From Hippopus hippopus (Eukaryota > Mollusca > Bivalvia > Cardiida > Cardiidae), in the NCBI GenBank assembly GCA_946811185.2, contig OX328104.1, positions 51,568,505-51,632,504 on the forward strand: a stretch of 64,000 bases of DNA. Direction: 5' to 3'. Made by a program: the position numbers and the translations under genes. The notes beneath the pieces are model-generated. The model made no database searches. It saw only the letters and a list, made by a program, of their open reading frames with translations, and was not told where the DNA came from. Shown one piece after another: positions 1 to 10,891 of this stretch; position 1 is the first letter of the stretch; each line of letters opens with the position of its first letter.

Positions 1-142
1 ATGGATTCTGCATCTGAAACAGAATAAAACATCTTTGGAGAAGTAGAAAATGCTGGCTACCAGCATTTTCTCCTTGTCCCTCAAAGTTTTCAAGTTCTTC
101 CTTAGGGTAGTTGAACATGAGACTGTTTGGTAACAGGTTATC
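1..142. mobile_element. TTAA-MITE family 1, truncated by window edge
   Basis: The hairpin core (aaatgctgg...ccagcattt) lies at 48-76, and a right end like the family's GGTAAAGGGTTAA terminus at about 132-142. Confidence 0.7.
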
Positions 143-1080
143 TCCTATTACCCAGTATTCACATCAAATTGAATTTTTACACCCCATTGATAAACAACTG
201 TTGAAATTAACTTTGAGGAAAATGAGCAATAACTGATTATAACATGCAAACACTCCTTTCACCTGCAATGTTTTTCTTCGAAAAAGGTGAAATTACGGGT
301 ACCAGCAGTTTTCCCCCAGTGTTTCTAAAATTCTTCTTTTTCAGGGTCTTTTCCACTTGGGACTGTGTAGTAAAAGGTTATCATTTTGACTAACCAAATA
401 TGTAAACATGACCTCTTGGAAAGACTGATATTGCAATCTACTGAAACTCAGACAGATTTTTATCTTTAGGCTTGACTTAGCAAATGGTCGATATATAAAG
501 GATCAGTCCACAGTGTTCTGTGCAGTCTGATCTTATGTATGCTGCTCCCAAAAACCTCTGTCTTTACCTTTGGCACTAGAAAGGTTCTTGTGTAGACAAG
601 ACTCACCTGACAAGATCGACGCATCATTATAAATGGGTAAGATATCAGCTCAAATGCCCAGATACTGCAAAGAAACAATTATGATTAACTAAATTAACTA
701 ATGTGCTAAACTATCTGTACATCTTTAACCAGGATGTGAAACTCAAAAATTTTGAGTGTAGTTATACTACGATAAAAAAGCTAGAGAAATGTGGTATAAT
801 GATAATAACTAATAATAACTGATCAAAGCATACTTTTCCAACATGTGGGTCTGTAGCCAGGTATAATACACAATGCATACAGGCAACTATTAATTTTGAT
901 AAAAAATGTTTTAACTGCGAGAGAAAGTTTCTTCCGAATACTGTTGTCCGTTTTTGACTGTTTGCCTTGCTCAGCAATACCAGGTGTTGCCAGCTTATTC
1001 ATATCTCATAATCTATTAACTGAGGCCAAGCTTGTTTTTTGTATTAAATTAACTCTATACCACATAATAAAAATGTAGAC
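143..1080. other. No gene seen; old MITE remnants
   Basis: Contains a decayed TTAA-MITE (about 270-385) and a decayed AGTGTAGATC-type hairpin MITE (about 470-560). The rest is unrecognised AT-rich sequence. Confidence 0.5.
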
Positions 1081-1085
1081 TTATC

Positions 1086-1530
1086 CATAGTGGTGGGCCG
1101 ACGATCGACTATAGTCGAAAGTCAGTTGGTTTTGGCTTCCGATTGCGATAATCGATTGAGAAATCTTGGAAGTGATTGTAGTCGGTACTGGAACTCGGTC
1201 CCGGAACTCGGTCCCAAAATTTTGGATTGTCGTCTGCAAATGCAAACAAGTCACTGGTTTGGAAATTAAGATTTCAGGACCAAATTAAAAGGTATTAAAT
1301 AAAGCAAAGAATTTAATGGTAATATATTACCTTTGGTTTTTAAAATACAAAACATACCATCTTTATAAACTTAATATCATGTAGACAAATTGTCACAGTA
1401 TTTAAAGCTAAAAGGCATTCTCAGTTAAATGGAGAAACTGATTGTACAATCGATAGCTAGTTGGTTTGCTTTTCCGATTATAAAGCGATAATCGATTGTG
1501 ATTTTAAACCGATTGCCCAATACTACTTAT
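1086..1530. repeat. Element with repeated ATCGATT motifs
   Basis: The left part (1095-1170) and right part (1450-1525) each carry similar GTTGGTTT...CCGATT...GCGATAATCGATT sequence in the same orientation, around an unrelated centre. It opens with GTGGTGGGCCGACG, reminiscent of hAT-type MITE ends. The type is not proved. Confidence 0.4.
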
Positions 1531-2185
1531 CCAATTTGAAAGCATGTGCAAATGAAAATTCAAATGGTAGAAAATGTTGTGGAAAAAAGGAGAAAATGCT
1601 GAATACCAGCATTTTCTCCTTTTCCCGGATGTTTTCAAAAGGCTTCTTCCTCAGGCTCTCTTACACTGATCATGTGGTAAAGGACTTAAAACATATAAAA
1701 GTGTAAGTGGTCAAAGTTTTGCAGGAAAATTTGTATCACTAAAAAACTTGGAATCCTTTTCAGGATTCTTCTGGAATCCTTTTCAGGATTCTTCTTTCAA
1801 CACCCCTCATACTTTTTTGGTGTTGAACACTACTTTCAACCACCTTTAACTAGCAACAATGTTTCCAATCCATTGGCTGTTTTCCTTCATAAACATTGTC
1901 AAAACACTGTTCAGCTGTGACAGATAAATGAATCTTGTAATCATTTGTATCAATCAGAAAGGAATCAAACCTGCTACCACTTGCTATAAAGCCTGTTTGT
2001 TACCAGGTGAGATACTGAACTTGGTTCTAAAGTTAGTCCTTTTTCCCCATAAAATGTAACTCAGGGTATTACCTGCCTGTTCCTAGGGCTTCTCCCGCAA
2101 GCTTCTTCATTTGGTCTGTTAAGACAACAACAATGCAAGTATTAAACATTAGAATTCAATCCTTGTAGCGGTAAATAAATAAGCC

Positions 2186-2388
2186 ATGCTCTGTGAAAAG
2201 GGGGTTGAATGCATCTGCAAAAAGTGTCAATCCATGACATGAATCCATACTTTTTGCCATATGTACATTTTCTGCTTATCTTTGGACCAATCTACCTCAT
2301 GATTCACATCCATGTGATGGCTTGCTAGGTATAGTACACCATGGAGATGCATTAAGCCTTCTTTTGCCACAGCATGGCTCAAACGAAA
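2186..2388 (-). mobile_element. MITE family 2 (AGAGCATG termini)
   Basis: Ends are GCTCTGTGAAAAGGGGG... and ...GATGCATTAAG...AGCATGGCTC, shared with copies at 10453, 10892, 12698, 23920, 45224 and elsewhere. Typically 200-255 bp, with an internal GTCAGCCTGCGC palindrome. Confidence 0.75.
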
Positions 2389-2419
2389 TAAACATTTTCA
2401 GTCAGAACTAATGGTGATG

Positions 2420-3162
2420 CAGGGTTTTCCCTCGGCTTTAAAAATTGGGGGTCATTGTGACCCCCATCCTCATCAGTTGACTCAACTGATGAGGATGGGG
2501 GTCACAATGACCCCCAATTTTTGAGGGTCATTTCTTCAACTTAGGGGGTCAAAATAAATCGATCTCTTTGTCATCTAGCATTTCACCTTTAAACTCCAAG
2601 AAAGAAAAGTCTGTAAGTCATTTCTGATGGAAAGGTCGATTTCACTTTTTGAAAGACGAAACATTCTTGTCTGAATTGCTGCTTGACGTGGCTTGATTGG
2701 CAGTTGTAGGAAGCAGACGATAGATGAACGTTACGGTTTTCTTCGTCGTGACATTAATTTCCGCGAACAGCACAGACTGGTAATGTGTAATTTTATATAC
2801 CGGAAGTAGTGTAAAATAAGCTGTGAAATACAAAAAACCCAACCAAGACTTCGACTAGGCCTATATTTACGACACATGTGCAATATACTTTACGGCAATA
2901 ATGCGTAAACCAGTCCGATTCTATAAATAAATTCCCAGACAACCACTTTTATCTAAAATAAACCCTGTAGTTAAAAAAAGAACTCTGTTCGCTTGATATT
3001 GAAGGAAGAACAGACTTGGATTTATGACGCCTTTTTCAAGTTCGTAGATGATTTAGATTTTGGAAAGTTGCGTCACAGATGAAGCAGTCTCATTTATTTT
3101 GGGGGTCATTTGAATTAAAATTGCGTCTATGACGCAGGATTTGTGTGTCATGGAAAACCCTG
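2420..3162. mobile_element. hAT-like non-autonomous element, 743 bp
   Basis: Terminal inverted repeat CAGGGTTTTCC, with a 5-bp duplication TGATG on both sides (2415-2419, 3163-3167). A 715-bp relative lies at 20495-21209. This copy alone contains a nearly perfect 76-bp palindrome at about 2444-2520, made by inverted duplication of the GGGGGTCATTGTGACCCCC segment. No transposase is present. Confidence 0.8.
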
Positions 3163-3167
3163 TGATG

Positions 3168-3739
3168 ATATTGAAGTTTTTAAAACAATTTTTGTTAGAA
3201 CATCTGGTAAAGAAGCAGATGGTGTAAAATTCAAAATCACTCACCGAACATTCTGTGCAGCCTGATCCTGATCTAAATTGTCTCTACAAGAGCAATAAAT
3301 CCTGGTCCAGCATTATAAAGATTAAAAGTACAAGTATACCAGTTTTTCAAATGCAGTGAAAGGCATGGGTGAGTATCATGGCGACTTATGGTTCTCTTGT
3401 GACAGCAGCACCAAATTACCAAAAATTATTGTTCTGTAAAAATTGTTCCTATCATTCTTAAGTGACCAAATGAATCAGAATCTTGTTACATGGTTCCAGT
3501 ATGGTAACAAGACTTTTGGCATCAACACTAACAATGTCAAATGTCCCACACTTATCAGAATTAAAATTAAATGTTGGAGAATTAAAATTGGGCTAAAAAA
3601 GGGATATCATTTTGGGTTCGAAACCTGGTACCCCTCGAAAATAGGTCGGTCTTCTGCACTCTTCTGCAGTAAAGTTTAAAATTATTGCTGCCGTACATTT
3701 TTTATCCACTGAACAGTTACACTTTGTGTCAGAAACGAG
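3168..3739. other. No gene or clear repeat seen
   Basis: AT-rich sequence with short chance frames only. Confidence 0.4.
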
Positions 3740-4043
3740 TCAAGGGACTTTTGAACTTCCTACTAAATTATTGATCACAAGTGTCAACAGTCGACGCGAA
3801 AACCAATCATTTCTAGGTTGACCTTCACGTAAAAGAATGACGAATACAATGCTTTCAACCTGTTTGTGAGTTTGTTGGATTATTTTGTTCCCTCGCTGTT
3901 CTTTGGGAGTACAGTCTTTCGTCATCATAATCGTCTGCAGGAGGAAATGTTCGAAAGTTTTCAAATCTTTCTGTCCGGATCGGCACTCTGTCTCCCATTT
4001 TGACAACTTCTTTCACAGTGATCTCCCTTGCGAAGATGACCAA
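3740..4043 (-). CDS. Possible first exon of an unidentified minus-strand gene
   Basis: Two overlapping minus-strand frames are open here. One gives MGDRVPIRTERFENFRTFPP and continues with an acidic DDYDDER stretch, ending near 3858. The other runs to 3740 and reads as coding-like farther downstream. The stretch is not one of the window's repeat families and has higher GC than its flanks. I cannot decide the frame, recognise a family or find a partner exon, so this is a weak call. Confidence 0.25.
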
Positions 4044-4124
4044 AGCTGATCAACGCACTGGGAGTTTGCTGTCACGTTGACATGACAATTTACCGTTTTG
4101 CTGTAGAACGCATTTGAAACGTCG

Positions 4125-4230
4125 TGGTGTCTGATAACATTGTGGAAAAAGGAGATATACTGGTAAGCAGCATTTTCTCCTTTTCCCACAATGCTTTCTA
4201 CTCAATCAAAGGCAAGTTTCATCATTTGAG
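4125..4230. mobile_element. TTAA-MITE family 1, left half split by the LTR element
   Basis: Has the family hairpin core and the following CAAAGGCAAGTTTCATCATT. It continues at 10114 after the LTR element. Confidence 0.8.
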
Positions 4231-4234
4231 ACAC

Positions 4235-4671
4235 TGTAACATTATACACGTCTAAGTCATCATCATATTTAATTAATGAGTATCATGAATATTGATGCAG
4301 CGGCAGATAATGGGCGGTTAGGATGTTCCCATAACCAACAATAATGTCTTGGTGGGACGTCCACAGAGAATTTGGCTATTTAAAAAGCAGACGCTCTGCC
4401 GGAAAAGGGAGAGGAGGAGATAGATTGGTTATTGAGTTGTAGACCCGCGTCAGCGGTCTCTGTTTTAACAGGGATGACTTTCCCCTGGATACTTTCTCTC
4501 GTATATTGTGGGTAGTTGTATTTACCCCGTAGAATTATAGAGAATGGATTTATGTTGTTAATAAACGTTGTTCGTCACCTTCAGACTCCGTTTCTTTCCT
4601 CCAAATTATAATATTCCACTATACGATCACATTGATTATTCCGAGGTAGTAAAGACTGCCACTATGTTACA
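4235..4671 (+). repeat. 5' LTR
   Basis: 437 bp, TG...CA ends with an 8-bp terminal inverted repeat. It holds a TATA-like TATTTAAAAA at 4377-4386 and a polyadenylation signal AATAAA at 4560-4565. It matches the 3' LTR except at 4462 and 4492. Confidence 0.96.
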
Positions 4672-4691
4672 TAAGGAAGAAAGAAATATTT

Positions 4692-4709
4692 TGGTGCCGT
4701 GACCAGGAT
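4692..4709 (+). other. Primer-binding site of the LTR element
   Basis: TGGTGCCGTGACCAGGAT starts 20 nt after the LTR end. TGG complements the CCA tail of a tRNA. The primer tRNA is not assigned. Confidence 0.65.
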
Positions 4710-4795
4710 TGGTGATCCACCAAGTAGCGAACAGGGAACTATCGTTTTCATAATACTTAAAAAAAAAATTTTGGATTTGTTCACAATAAGCACAA

Positions 4796-5002
4796 ATGGA
4801 GAAGAAAAGCTCAACGTCAAAAAATACTTTCGAAGTTCCGGTGACGGAGGATTGGGACGCCGAGTATCAAACGGACAAACAACAGGCGAAAAAAAATGCA
4901 GACCCGTCTTTCAAAAACATTAAGATTACTTGGGTTGCTTGTCCCTTGTGTCGAAGTTTTCTATGTCATGGACAAAAGTGCGGCCGCTCAGTGTTCGATT
5001 AA
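4796..5002 (+). CDS. Short gag-like leader frame of the LTR element
   Basis: 68-codon frame starting at an ATG in good context (acaaATGG), about 90 nt after the primer-binding site, where gag would begin. The product is polar and lysine-rich, with a CPLC...C segment. It ends well before env and matches no family I can name. It may be the remnant of gag left after pol loss, or the 5' exon of a spliced env message. Confidence 0.35.
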   Translation: MEKKSSTSKNTFEVPVTEDWDAEYQTDKQQAKKNADPSFKNIKITWVACPLCRSFLCHGQKCGRSVFD

Positions 5003-5151
5003 CATTGATACATATTTGTTCCTTTGCTAGTGAAGCCGAAGTGCGGATGAGAAGCCAGAGCTCTCGACCTAACAACCGAAGCCAAAATTAGGGAGTAAAG
5101 TGTTCTTCCGCGTACCAATATATTTGCAATACCACCATTTACTCCTTAACG

Positions 5152-5275
5152 ATGAAGTTCGTAGGCTTGTTAGTATTGTGTGGCATGTGTGTTATTGCCA
5201 CAGATTTGAAGAATTCTGTGTTCTTTCAAAGGAGGAAAACATTTAACATTGTACGATCAACATGGTTTGTTAGTA
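5152..5275 (+). pseudogene. env: env, N-terminal piece with signal peptide
   Basis: ATG at 5152 opens a frame beginning with a typical signal peptide: Met-Lys, then a hydrophobic core of about 14 residues (GLLVLCGMCVIA) before a polar stretch. After 124 nt the gene is cut by the foldback element at 5276, and the frame runs into a stop at 5281 inside the insert. The 9-bp duplication TTGTTAGTA ends this piece. The reading frame here is in register with the next env segment across the insertion. This start is chosen over 6667, which lies inside the inserted element. Confidence 0.75.
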
Positions 5276-6715
5276 GAAAGTGACTATTTACCCGACCGTC
5301 GTGTACGCACTGAAGAAAATTCATATTGCGAGTACGACTGTCGTGTACTCAATGAAGGAAAACTTCTTGGGTGCCCGACTGTCGTGTACTCAATGAAGGA
5401 AAACTCGTTGGGCGCCCGACGGTCGTGCACGGACTGATGAAATTTCGTCTTGGGGGCACGATGACGTGCCCGCTATTTCCGATTTCTTCATTCAGTACAC
5501 GATGTGGTCGTGTACGCACTGAAGAACTGGAGTCTTACGTACACGTATTAATGGATTGGACCAAAACGCAGACTGCTATGTGAACCAGCACGGCGTAAAC
5601 CGTCTCAGTGGAGCAATAGTCATTTATACGGGGTGTCATGCCCGAAGGGTCGTATTATGTTATACACCCGGTCGTCCGGTCGTCCGTCCGTCCGTTAGCA
5701 GTTATTTAAGTTGGCCATTTCAGAAATCAAGTGCAGATAATTTTAGAACGCAAACAGCGACCCGAATTTTGAGAGTCACATGCACAACTAGACATCATAA
5801 AGATTCACTGTGGTGAATGAGTCATTTCGACACCCGATAATTTTGACACTTTTAGGTCGTTTCGACCGCTGGTGAAACTCCAAGTTATTCATTAAACTCC
5901 AAAAACAAACACACACAAAACAACTATTAACATATTCTTGTCACTGCAAATTTAACTAGTTATTTCCCACAGCACATATAGTATATGTAGCTGAATTTCA
6001 ATTGTATCTGCTTTAAATACTTTTTGGGATACCCCTATCTAGATAACTCTTTGAATACATGTAGGCCTACTCAAATGAATTAGTAATACTTTTTATCTAC
6101 AATTTGTTGCTAAAAAAAATTGTGGGTCGAATTGACCAAAATATGGGTCGATACGACCAAAAAGTTTCGAACTGACTGGGTGTAGAAATGACTTGGTGCC
6201 GAAACGACTGAATACCATTGTGGCAAATTTCAAATAGATCTAATTCCGATGGAAACTGTAGGAGGAGTTGCGCACACAAGAAATTCCAAACGGACGGACG
6301 GACGACCGGGTGTACAGTATGAGGTAATACGAGCCTTCGGACGTATAAAAAGGATGCCAGCTACGCTTGTGCATGCATTTGTTCTGTAACACGCTGTATA
6401 AATGACTATTGCCGTGTGCTCCAATGAGACTGTCTACGCCGTGCCGATTCACGTAAAAGTCTGCGTTTTGGCCCAACCCATTTACACGTGTACGTAAGAC
6501 TCCAGTTCTTCAGTGCGTACACGACCGCGTCGTGTACTCAATGAAGAAATCGGAAATTGCGGGCACGTAATCGTGCCCCCAAGACGAAATTTCATCAGTC
6601 CGTGCACGACCGTCGGGCACCCAACGAGTTTTCCTTCATTGAGTACACGACAGTCGGACTCGCAGTATGAAATTTCTTCAGTGTGTACACGACTGTCGGG
6701 TAAATATCATCGGCC
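5276..6715. mobile_element. Long-TIR foldback DNA transposon (MULE-like), nested in env
   Basis: 1440 bp bounded by a 9-bp duplication TTGTTAGTA (5267-5275 and 6716-6724). The ends are imperfect inverted repeats of roughly 430 bp (about 5276-5705 and 6287-6715), rich in CGTGTAC and ACGACCG motifs and a CCGT ladder. A 9-bp duplication and very long TIRs are typical of Mutator-like elements. The middle (5820-6280) has no transposase. Insert plus duplication is 1449 bp, a multiple of three. Confidence 0.8.
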
Positions 6716-6724
6716 TTGTTAGTA

Positions 6725-7872
6725 TTATATTGGATTTAAAACCATACGTGGGTTTTCTAAACGATGTAGGGAATAACTGTGCATATACACAAAGGTTGAT
6801 TGTTAACACTCAAATGAAATTCAGGAGTACAGTACAAAATAGTAGTTTTATCAAACAATTTGAGTTTTTAGGGAAAGAAGTGAGAGAACTGGAATTGGGG
6901 CATGAAAATTTAAATATTTTGCTCAGGGAGTATCAAATTCTCAGGACACGGTCAAAAAGGAGTATTCTCCCGTTTGTAGGAAAGTTAAGCACATTTTTAT
7001 TTGGTACGGTAAACGAAGATCAACTACGGGGATTAAAAGTAGCCATCAATCAGTTGGGACGGCAGCAATCCAATTTAGTTCATGTTGTCCAAGAACAAAT
7101 AACGGTTATGAATCGCTCAAGGGAGCTAATATCGGAAAACAGGTTGGCTATAAACCAAATTAATCTAAAGCTCAGGGATCTTGATATGAAAATGGATAAT
7201 ATAACTCAGTATCTCATCCACCAGATTTTTGACCTTAATGATTTCCTGGAATGTTACATTCAGTTACTTCATACTGTCAGTGTTTTAAGGCAAATGATTC
7301 AGAATGCATATGTATTCAATGATCACTTAAAGTCTGAATTAAATGTTCTCGGTACAGGAAAAATATCTCCTGAAATAATATCTCCAAAACAACTTAGAGG
7401 TTTGCTTTTGAGCATTAAATCGCAAATACCACGCTTAGCAAAATTACCTTTTAACCCGGAGCGTCGTCTATGGCAATATTATGAAATCTTAGAGGCAAGT
7501 ACGTTTATGGATACTGATCAAATAGTTATTGTACTAAAGATTCCTTTGAGGGACAGTAGGTTTCAATTCGAGTTATATAAAGTGTTGAACTTAGAAATGG
7601 CATTGAATTATACCCCTCGAGATATGACGGCATACATTGCTCTGCCAAGTCAATACCTGGCTATCAATTTAGAACGTACCAAATACATGTTATTGGAGGA
7701 AGAAAATGAAAGGCAATGTAATCGCCCATTGCTGAAGTTTTGTGAAGTATCGAATCCAATTTATAATGTTGTTTCAAGACAACAATGCCTGGTAGCGTTG
7801 TTTTTGAATCAAACGGAGAACATCGAGAAGTTATGTGTCAAAATGATAAATGTGAATGCGAGGTTGCCGTTA
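6725..7872 (+). pseudogene. env: env, central piece with cleavage site and fusion peptide
   Basis: Open throughout. It encodes the ectodomain of an F-type (baculovirus-F / errantivirus-like) fusion glycoprotein. A furin-type site RSKR is encoded at 6949-6960, immediately followed by a hydrophobic, glycine-containing fusion peptide (SILPFVGKLSTFLFG). A long coiled-coil region rich in Leu, Gln and Asn follows. Later cysteines fit the family's disulfide-bonded head. The segment is bounded by the foldback insert on the left and the TTA-flanked MITE on the right, and contains no stop codons. Recent activity or selection is likely, given the young LTRs. Confidence 0.85.
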
Positions 7873-8558
7873 AGCCTGTCTCACACAGAACACACGGCTT
7901 ATACGGTTGGCCACCCGTGTAAACCGTACATACAACCGTTCGAACCAACCGTGGCCTTATCCGAGTTACACTCGGGCCATTCGAGTGTATCCGTGAAAGC
8001 CGTGTATGATTTTTAAAACTTTTAAAAAACTGGCACGGGTGCCATGTCCGTGTATGATCGTATTAGCGATCGTACAAGACCGTGAGAGACCGTGTGAGAC
8101 CGTACGAGACCGTATATACAACCGCATATGAGTGAGCTCCACGAGTGAGCTCAACTGTGTCAATATCAAAACATACACGAATGTGTGATAATTCGAGCAT
8201 AACTCGAACAAAAGTCGGTGGGACCGTATGTAAACCCTGTAAATGTCCAGTTAATCGAGTAAAAGTCGTGTTTAATCGTACTAGGCCGTAACAGACCGTA
8301 CTAGACCGTACTTGGAACCGTACAACAATCGTATGAAAATCGTTTGCAAATCGTGTTCAAACCGTGACAAACTTAACCTTGCTTGACCGAGTATATCCGT
8401 GCTTTGTTCGTACATACTCGTGCTACATTCGAGTTTAAATCGTACCAACTCATCCCCAGGCACGGTTGGAGCTCAATACTCGTACCAGTCAACCCGTGTA
8501 TAACCGAGTATACCGTATTGGAACCGTGTGCCCAACCGTGTTCTGTGTGAGACAGGCT
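7873..8558. mobile_element. PIF/Harbinger-like MITE nested in env
   Basis: 686 bp with perfect terminal inverted repeats of at least 21 bp (AGCCTGTCTCACACAGAACA at the left end), flanked by the 3-bp duplication TTA (7870-7872, 8559-8561), the target class used by PIF/Harbinger. There is no transposase. The interior is strikingly rich in CGTG, CGTA and CGAG words recurring about every 10-12 bp. Frames across other parts of it are accidental. Confidence 0.85.
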
Positions 8559-8561
8559 TTA

Positions 8562-9287
8562 ATTACCGAAATTAATCCACAACTTTGGGCGGTGACAACA
8601 AAGAGCCCGTTACAATTTTCCGTAGTTTGTTATGACAAGAAGGCTGTGACTAAAGAGATAATTATAAATCCCCCTTTGGGAGTTCTCTATCTAAATTCGT
8701 CTTGTAGTGCCAACAATGATTTTGTATCATTAAACGCGGGATCAGATACGAGTATTACTTTTAAGATTGACGACCCATTCATACGACTCCTACGGAAAAT
8801 TAATTTCACTGGTATTTCTTTGTACACGGAAGTTAATCAAGAATTACCGAAATTCATGAATAGTTCTCTTTCGCTCCCACCCATTCTGGATACCGTGGAT
8901 AAAATTCCCATGAATAAATTACTCACGGAACTAAGAAATGTACAATCCACACATTTTACGTTTTTGGAACAATATGGCTTTTGGGGCCTCCCTGGTTTAA
9001 TCTTTATCGTTTTGGTTATAATAATAATTGTTATATTGGTAAAGAATCGTAAGAAAATAAAAGGGTACTTGGTTGGTAGAATGCAAGGTTCAGGGCGGAA
9101 GAATATTACTGAAAGTTGGGAGCTTCACGAGATGAAGGGTGAAAGAAACTCATCACCTGGGATCACGGGAAACCCGTCCACTTCCAACCAACAACATAGA
9201 GGAGAAGAAACACAGGTGGTACATCTGTATCCACAAATCGACCTTTCCAGTGAGGGAGATGGTGAAAATAGAAGTCGCCATGAATAG
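8562..9287 (+). pseudogene. env: env, C-terminal piece with transmembrane anchor
   Basis: Continues env after the MITE, in register with 7872, and runs open to TAG at 9285-9287. It carries the membrane-proximal ectodomain with several cysteines, a single transmembrane segment at about 8983-9042 (isoleucine/valine-rich), a basic stop-transfer cluster (KNRKK) and a cytoplasmic tail of about 80 residues. The three env pieces total 1998 nt, equivalent to about 665 codons, a normal length for this family. As it stands the gene cannot be read through because of the two insertions. Confidence 0.85.
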
Positions 9288-9423
9288 ATCTATACTCTTA
9301 ACTCTTTTTCTTATATTACTGATACATGTGTGTTGTATATTTAGATATTTTTCAGTGGTTAAAGTGTTTATTGATATAAACAGAGATAGTGAGATTAATG
9401 AAGTTTCACGTATTATTCATTAA
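9280..9423 (+). CDS. Small hydrophobic frame overlapping the env stop
   Basis: 47-codon frame whose ATG overlaps the end of env by 8 nt. Its N-terminal half is a strong membrane segment (SILLTLFLILLIHVCCIF). It could encode a small accessory membrane peptide, but nothing shows it is translated. Confidence 0.2.
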   Translation: MNRSILLTLFLILLIHVCCIFRYFSVVKVFIDINRDSEINEVSRIIH

Positions 9424-9662
9424 AGTGAATTGCCTGAACTTTAAGAGATGGCAGTGTTTATATAACGGTGACTCTCAATGTTTTTTCCAATTATTTATTC
9501 ATCGTTTATTTTTATTCCATGTTTCTCTTATATACGTGTATATTCCCGTTGTAGGTGTATTTAATCTGTAATTTCTATTTAGACATTATGAGATATGATG
9601 GTTCAGCGTGTATGTTACTGGTTTTATTGGTTGTCTGTCTATATAGACATACATCCTCAAGT

Positions 9663-9670
9663 AAGGGGGG
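9663..9670 (+). other. Polypurine tract
   Basis: A run of AAGGGGGG two bases before the 3' LTR, in the expected place for priming of second-strand synthesis. Confidence 0.7.
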
Positions 9671-9672
9671 TG

Positions 9673-10109
9673 TGTAACATTATACACGTCTAAGTCATCA
9701 TCATATTTAATTAATGAGTATCATGAATATTGATGCAGCGGCAGATAATGGGCGGTTAGGATGTTCCCATAACCAACAATAATGTCTTGGTGGGACGTCC
9801 ACAGAGAATTTGGCTATTTAAAAAGCAGACGCTCTGCCGGAAAAGGGAGAGGAGGAGATAGATTGGTTATTGAGTTGTAGACCCGCGTCAGCGGTCTCTA
9901 TTTTAACAGGGATGACTTTCCCCTGGATATTTTCTCTCGTATATTGTGGGTAGTTGTATTTACCCCGTAGAATTATAGAGAATGGATTTATGTTGTTAAT
10001 AAACGTTGTTCGTCACCTTCAGACTCCGTTTCTTTCCTCCAAATTATAATATTCCACTATACGATCACATTGATTATTCCGAGGTAGTAAAGACTGCCAC
10101 TATGTTACA
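9673..10109 (+). repeat. 3' LTR
   Basis: 437 bp copy of the 5' LTR with A at 9900 and T at 9930 where the 5' copy has G and C. It is preceded by the polypurine tract and followed by the ACAC target duplication. Confidence 0.96.
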
Positions 10110-10200
10110 ACACAGTGAAATTGTCGTCTGCAAATGCTTTGAATTTGGATGGGTCTAATTTTTTTTTTCGTTTGGTTGAGTCGAATAAAAAAAGAAATTA
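10110..10200. mobile_element. TTAA-MITE family 1, right half
   Basis: Resumes with GTCGTCTGCAAATGCTTTGA, the family sequence that follows the point where the left half stopped. Confidence 0.8.
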
Positions 10201-10452
10201 AAGTGCAATAGATCTACCAGGGTCGCTTCTCTCCAGAATGACAGCAAAGCGGATCAAATATCAGGCTTAATTTTGCACAGTCCCATCTTGATCTGTGAAC
10301 AATAGCTGCATCGGCAACTTAAATCGGGAAAGAAGCTTTGGGGGTTAAGACACGAAAATCATTATACTTTCACGCTCAGATCTATACAGAATACTGCATA
10401 GGAAATATTAAAGATCTATCACGTTTTGGAAAATGAACAAATATTAGTGGCA

Positions 10453-10706
10453 TGCTCTGGCAAAAGGGGGCTTAATGCATCTCCGTAATCCATCATACTA
10501 AGCAAGTCATGACATAATTATGGATCCATAAAATCTTTTATGTATAACGACCGACTGAATCATGAGGCAGAATGGTCCTTAGACAAGCAGAAAATTTACA
10601 AATAGCAAAAAGTTTCGGCTCTGGTCAGCCTGCGCGGCTTGCGCTGGCTGACCTGGGTCGATACTTTTTGCAGATGCATTAAGCCCCCTTTTTTATAGAG
10701 CATGAC
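10453..10706 (+). mobile_element. MITE family 2
   Basis: Complete copy from GCTCTGGCAAAAGGGGGC to AGAGCATG, with the central GTCAGCCTGCG palindrome. Confidence 0.85.
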
Positions 10707-10891
10707 TCAGTACTTATCTTAGGACTCTTGCTCATCAGACTGATGTTACAAGCAGATTTATCAACGAACAGTGTACAGTGGAGATATAAACAAATGATTA
10801 TGGGATATCAACTCGTTTTATTCTTTTCTGTATTAACGTAAATTATCTGATCTGAACCTACGGAAACAGGGAGTTTACACGTATGTGCGCC

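Larger units (their letters stand above)
4235..10109 (+). mobile_element. LTR retroelement carrying env but no gag-pol body
   Basis: Two 437-bp LTRs (4235-4671 and 9673-10109) begin TGTAACAT and end ATGTTACA and are flanked by a 4-bp target duplication ACAC (4231-4234, 10110-10113). I see two differences between the LTRs (4462/9900 and 4492/9930), so the insertion is young. Inside are a primer-binding site, a short gag-like leader frame, an F-type env gene and a polypurine tract. There is no reverse transcriptase, integrase or protease. Two DNA transposons are nested in env. The element itself landed in a TTAA-MITE, whose halves lie at about 4125-4230 and 10114-10190. A Gypsy-type lineage is likely from the 4-bp duplication and env type, but cannot be proved without pol. 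Confidence 0.93.

Noticed and set aside
6667..6724. ATG at 6667 as the env start
   Set aside because: It lies in the terminal inverted repeat of the foldback element. The real N-terminus with a signal peptide is at 5152.
7873..8558. Coding sequence continuing through 7873-8016 and 8466-8558
   Set aside because: These codons belong to the inserted MITE, as shown by its inverted ends and TTA duplication.
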